From Candidatus Hydrogenedentota bacterium (GTDB taxonomy: Bacteria > Hydrogenedentota > Hydrogenedentia > Hydrogenedentales > CAITNO01): DNA of 5,813 nt. The stretch is from assembly GCA_903822375.1 (NCBI GenBank), contig CAIJOU010000160.1, forward strand, positions 1-5,813, in the 5' to 3' direction. Positions 5,694 to 5,813 of the stretch are shown here, one piece after another. How positions within the stretch are numbered: position 1 is the first letter of the stretch; each line of letters starts with the position of its first letter. Position numbers and translations under genes: made by a program. The notes beneath the pieces are model-generated. The model was not told the DNA's origin and did no database searches. It saw nothing but the letters and a program-made list of their open reading frames with translations.

Positions 5694-5813
5694 CTACTGT
5701 CTCCCCGTACTGCGATGCCACAGGTCTTCGAGTTTTCGTACCTGGGTGAAAACGGCCGTCTGGATGTTCTCGTTGTTGAGCAGTTTCAGCACGCCGGGAA
5801 TCTTGGCGGCCAG
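5694..5813 (-). CDS. C-terminal fragment of an unrecognised protein (runs off the window)
   Basis: An open frame enters from the right edge and ends at TAG (5696-5694), 1 bp before the ATG of the aminotransferase-like gene. The visible 39 residues read LAAKIPGVLKLLNNENI, then QTAVFTQVRKLEDLWHR and STGRQ. They look helical and charged, and match no family I can name. The frame stays open, and the short distance to the next gene and the Shine-Dalgarno inside its end support a real upstream operon member. Sequence beyond 5813 is needed for identification. Confidence 0.6.
   Translation of the reverse strand: MAAKIPGVLKLLNNENIQTAVFTQVRKLEDLWHRSTGRQ
5701..5706 (-). promoter_or_regulatory. Ribosome binding site of the aminotransferase-like gene
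   Basis: GGGGAG on the minus strand lies 8 nt before the ATG at 5692, inside the last codons of the preceding gene. It supports this ATG as the true start despite the short N-terminus, and indicates that translation does not rely on coupling alone. Confidence 0.6.

Overview
This is a compact, gene-dense bacterial window with high GC by eye and a strong bias to G/C at third codon positions. The secreted GH35-type glycosidase, a soluble GT2 transferase and long G/C-rich genes suggest a Gram-negative environmental polysaccharide degrader, for example Planctomycetota, Verrucomicrobiota or Hydrogenedentota. No marker gene settles the lineage, so this assignment is a guess. No tRNA, rRNA, insertion sequence or CRISPR array is visible.

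Layout. At the left a GT2 glycosyltransferase runs leftward. A 235-bp divergent spacer (782-1016) separates it from a rightward pair. The spacer holds two perfect palindromes 2 bp apart, candidate promoters facing both ways, and a G-tract-rich leader. The rightward pair is a pentapeptide-repeat protein whose stop codon overlaps the start of an exported GH35/DUF5597 glycosidase (ATGA). The right half is a leftward operon of three genes: the last 39 residues of an unrecognised protein, then a class III aminotransferase-fold protein, then a zinc-type MDR alcohol/polyol dehydrogenase. Their junctions are a 1-bp gap and another ATGA overlap. The two transcription units converge with only 7 bp between the glycosidase and dehydrogenase stop codons.

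How they may work together. The glycosidase probably releases galactose or a related sugar outside the cytoplasm. The MDR enzyme would oxidise or reduce a sugar, polyol or alcohol in the cytoplasm. A shared carbohydrate theme is plausible, but no single pathway can be named.

The most notable observation is in the aminotransferase-like protein. The position expected to hold the PLP-binding lysine (GKxLGGG) reads GEALGGG, with Glu at residue 229. The PLP-ring Asp and most other fold motifs remain. It is therefore either a non-catalytic homologue kept in a tight operon with a dehydrogenase, or an enzyme using PLP/PMP chemistry without the usual lysine.
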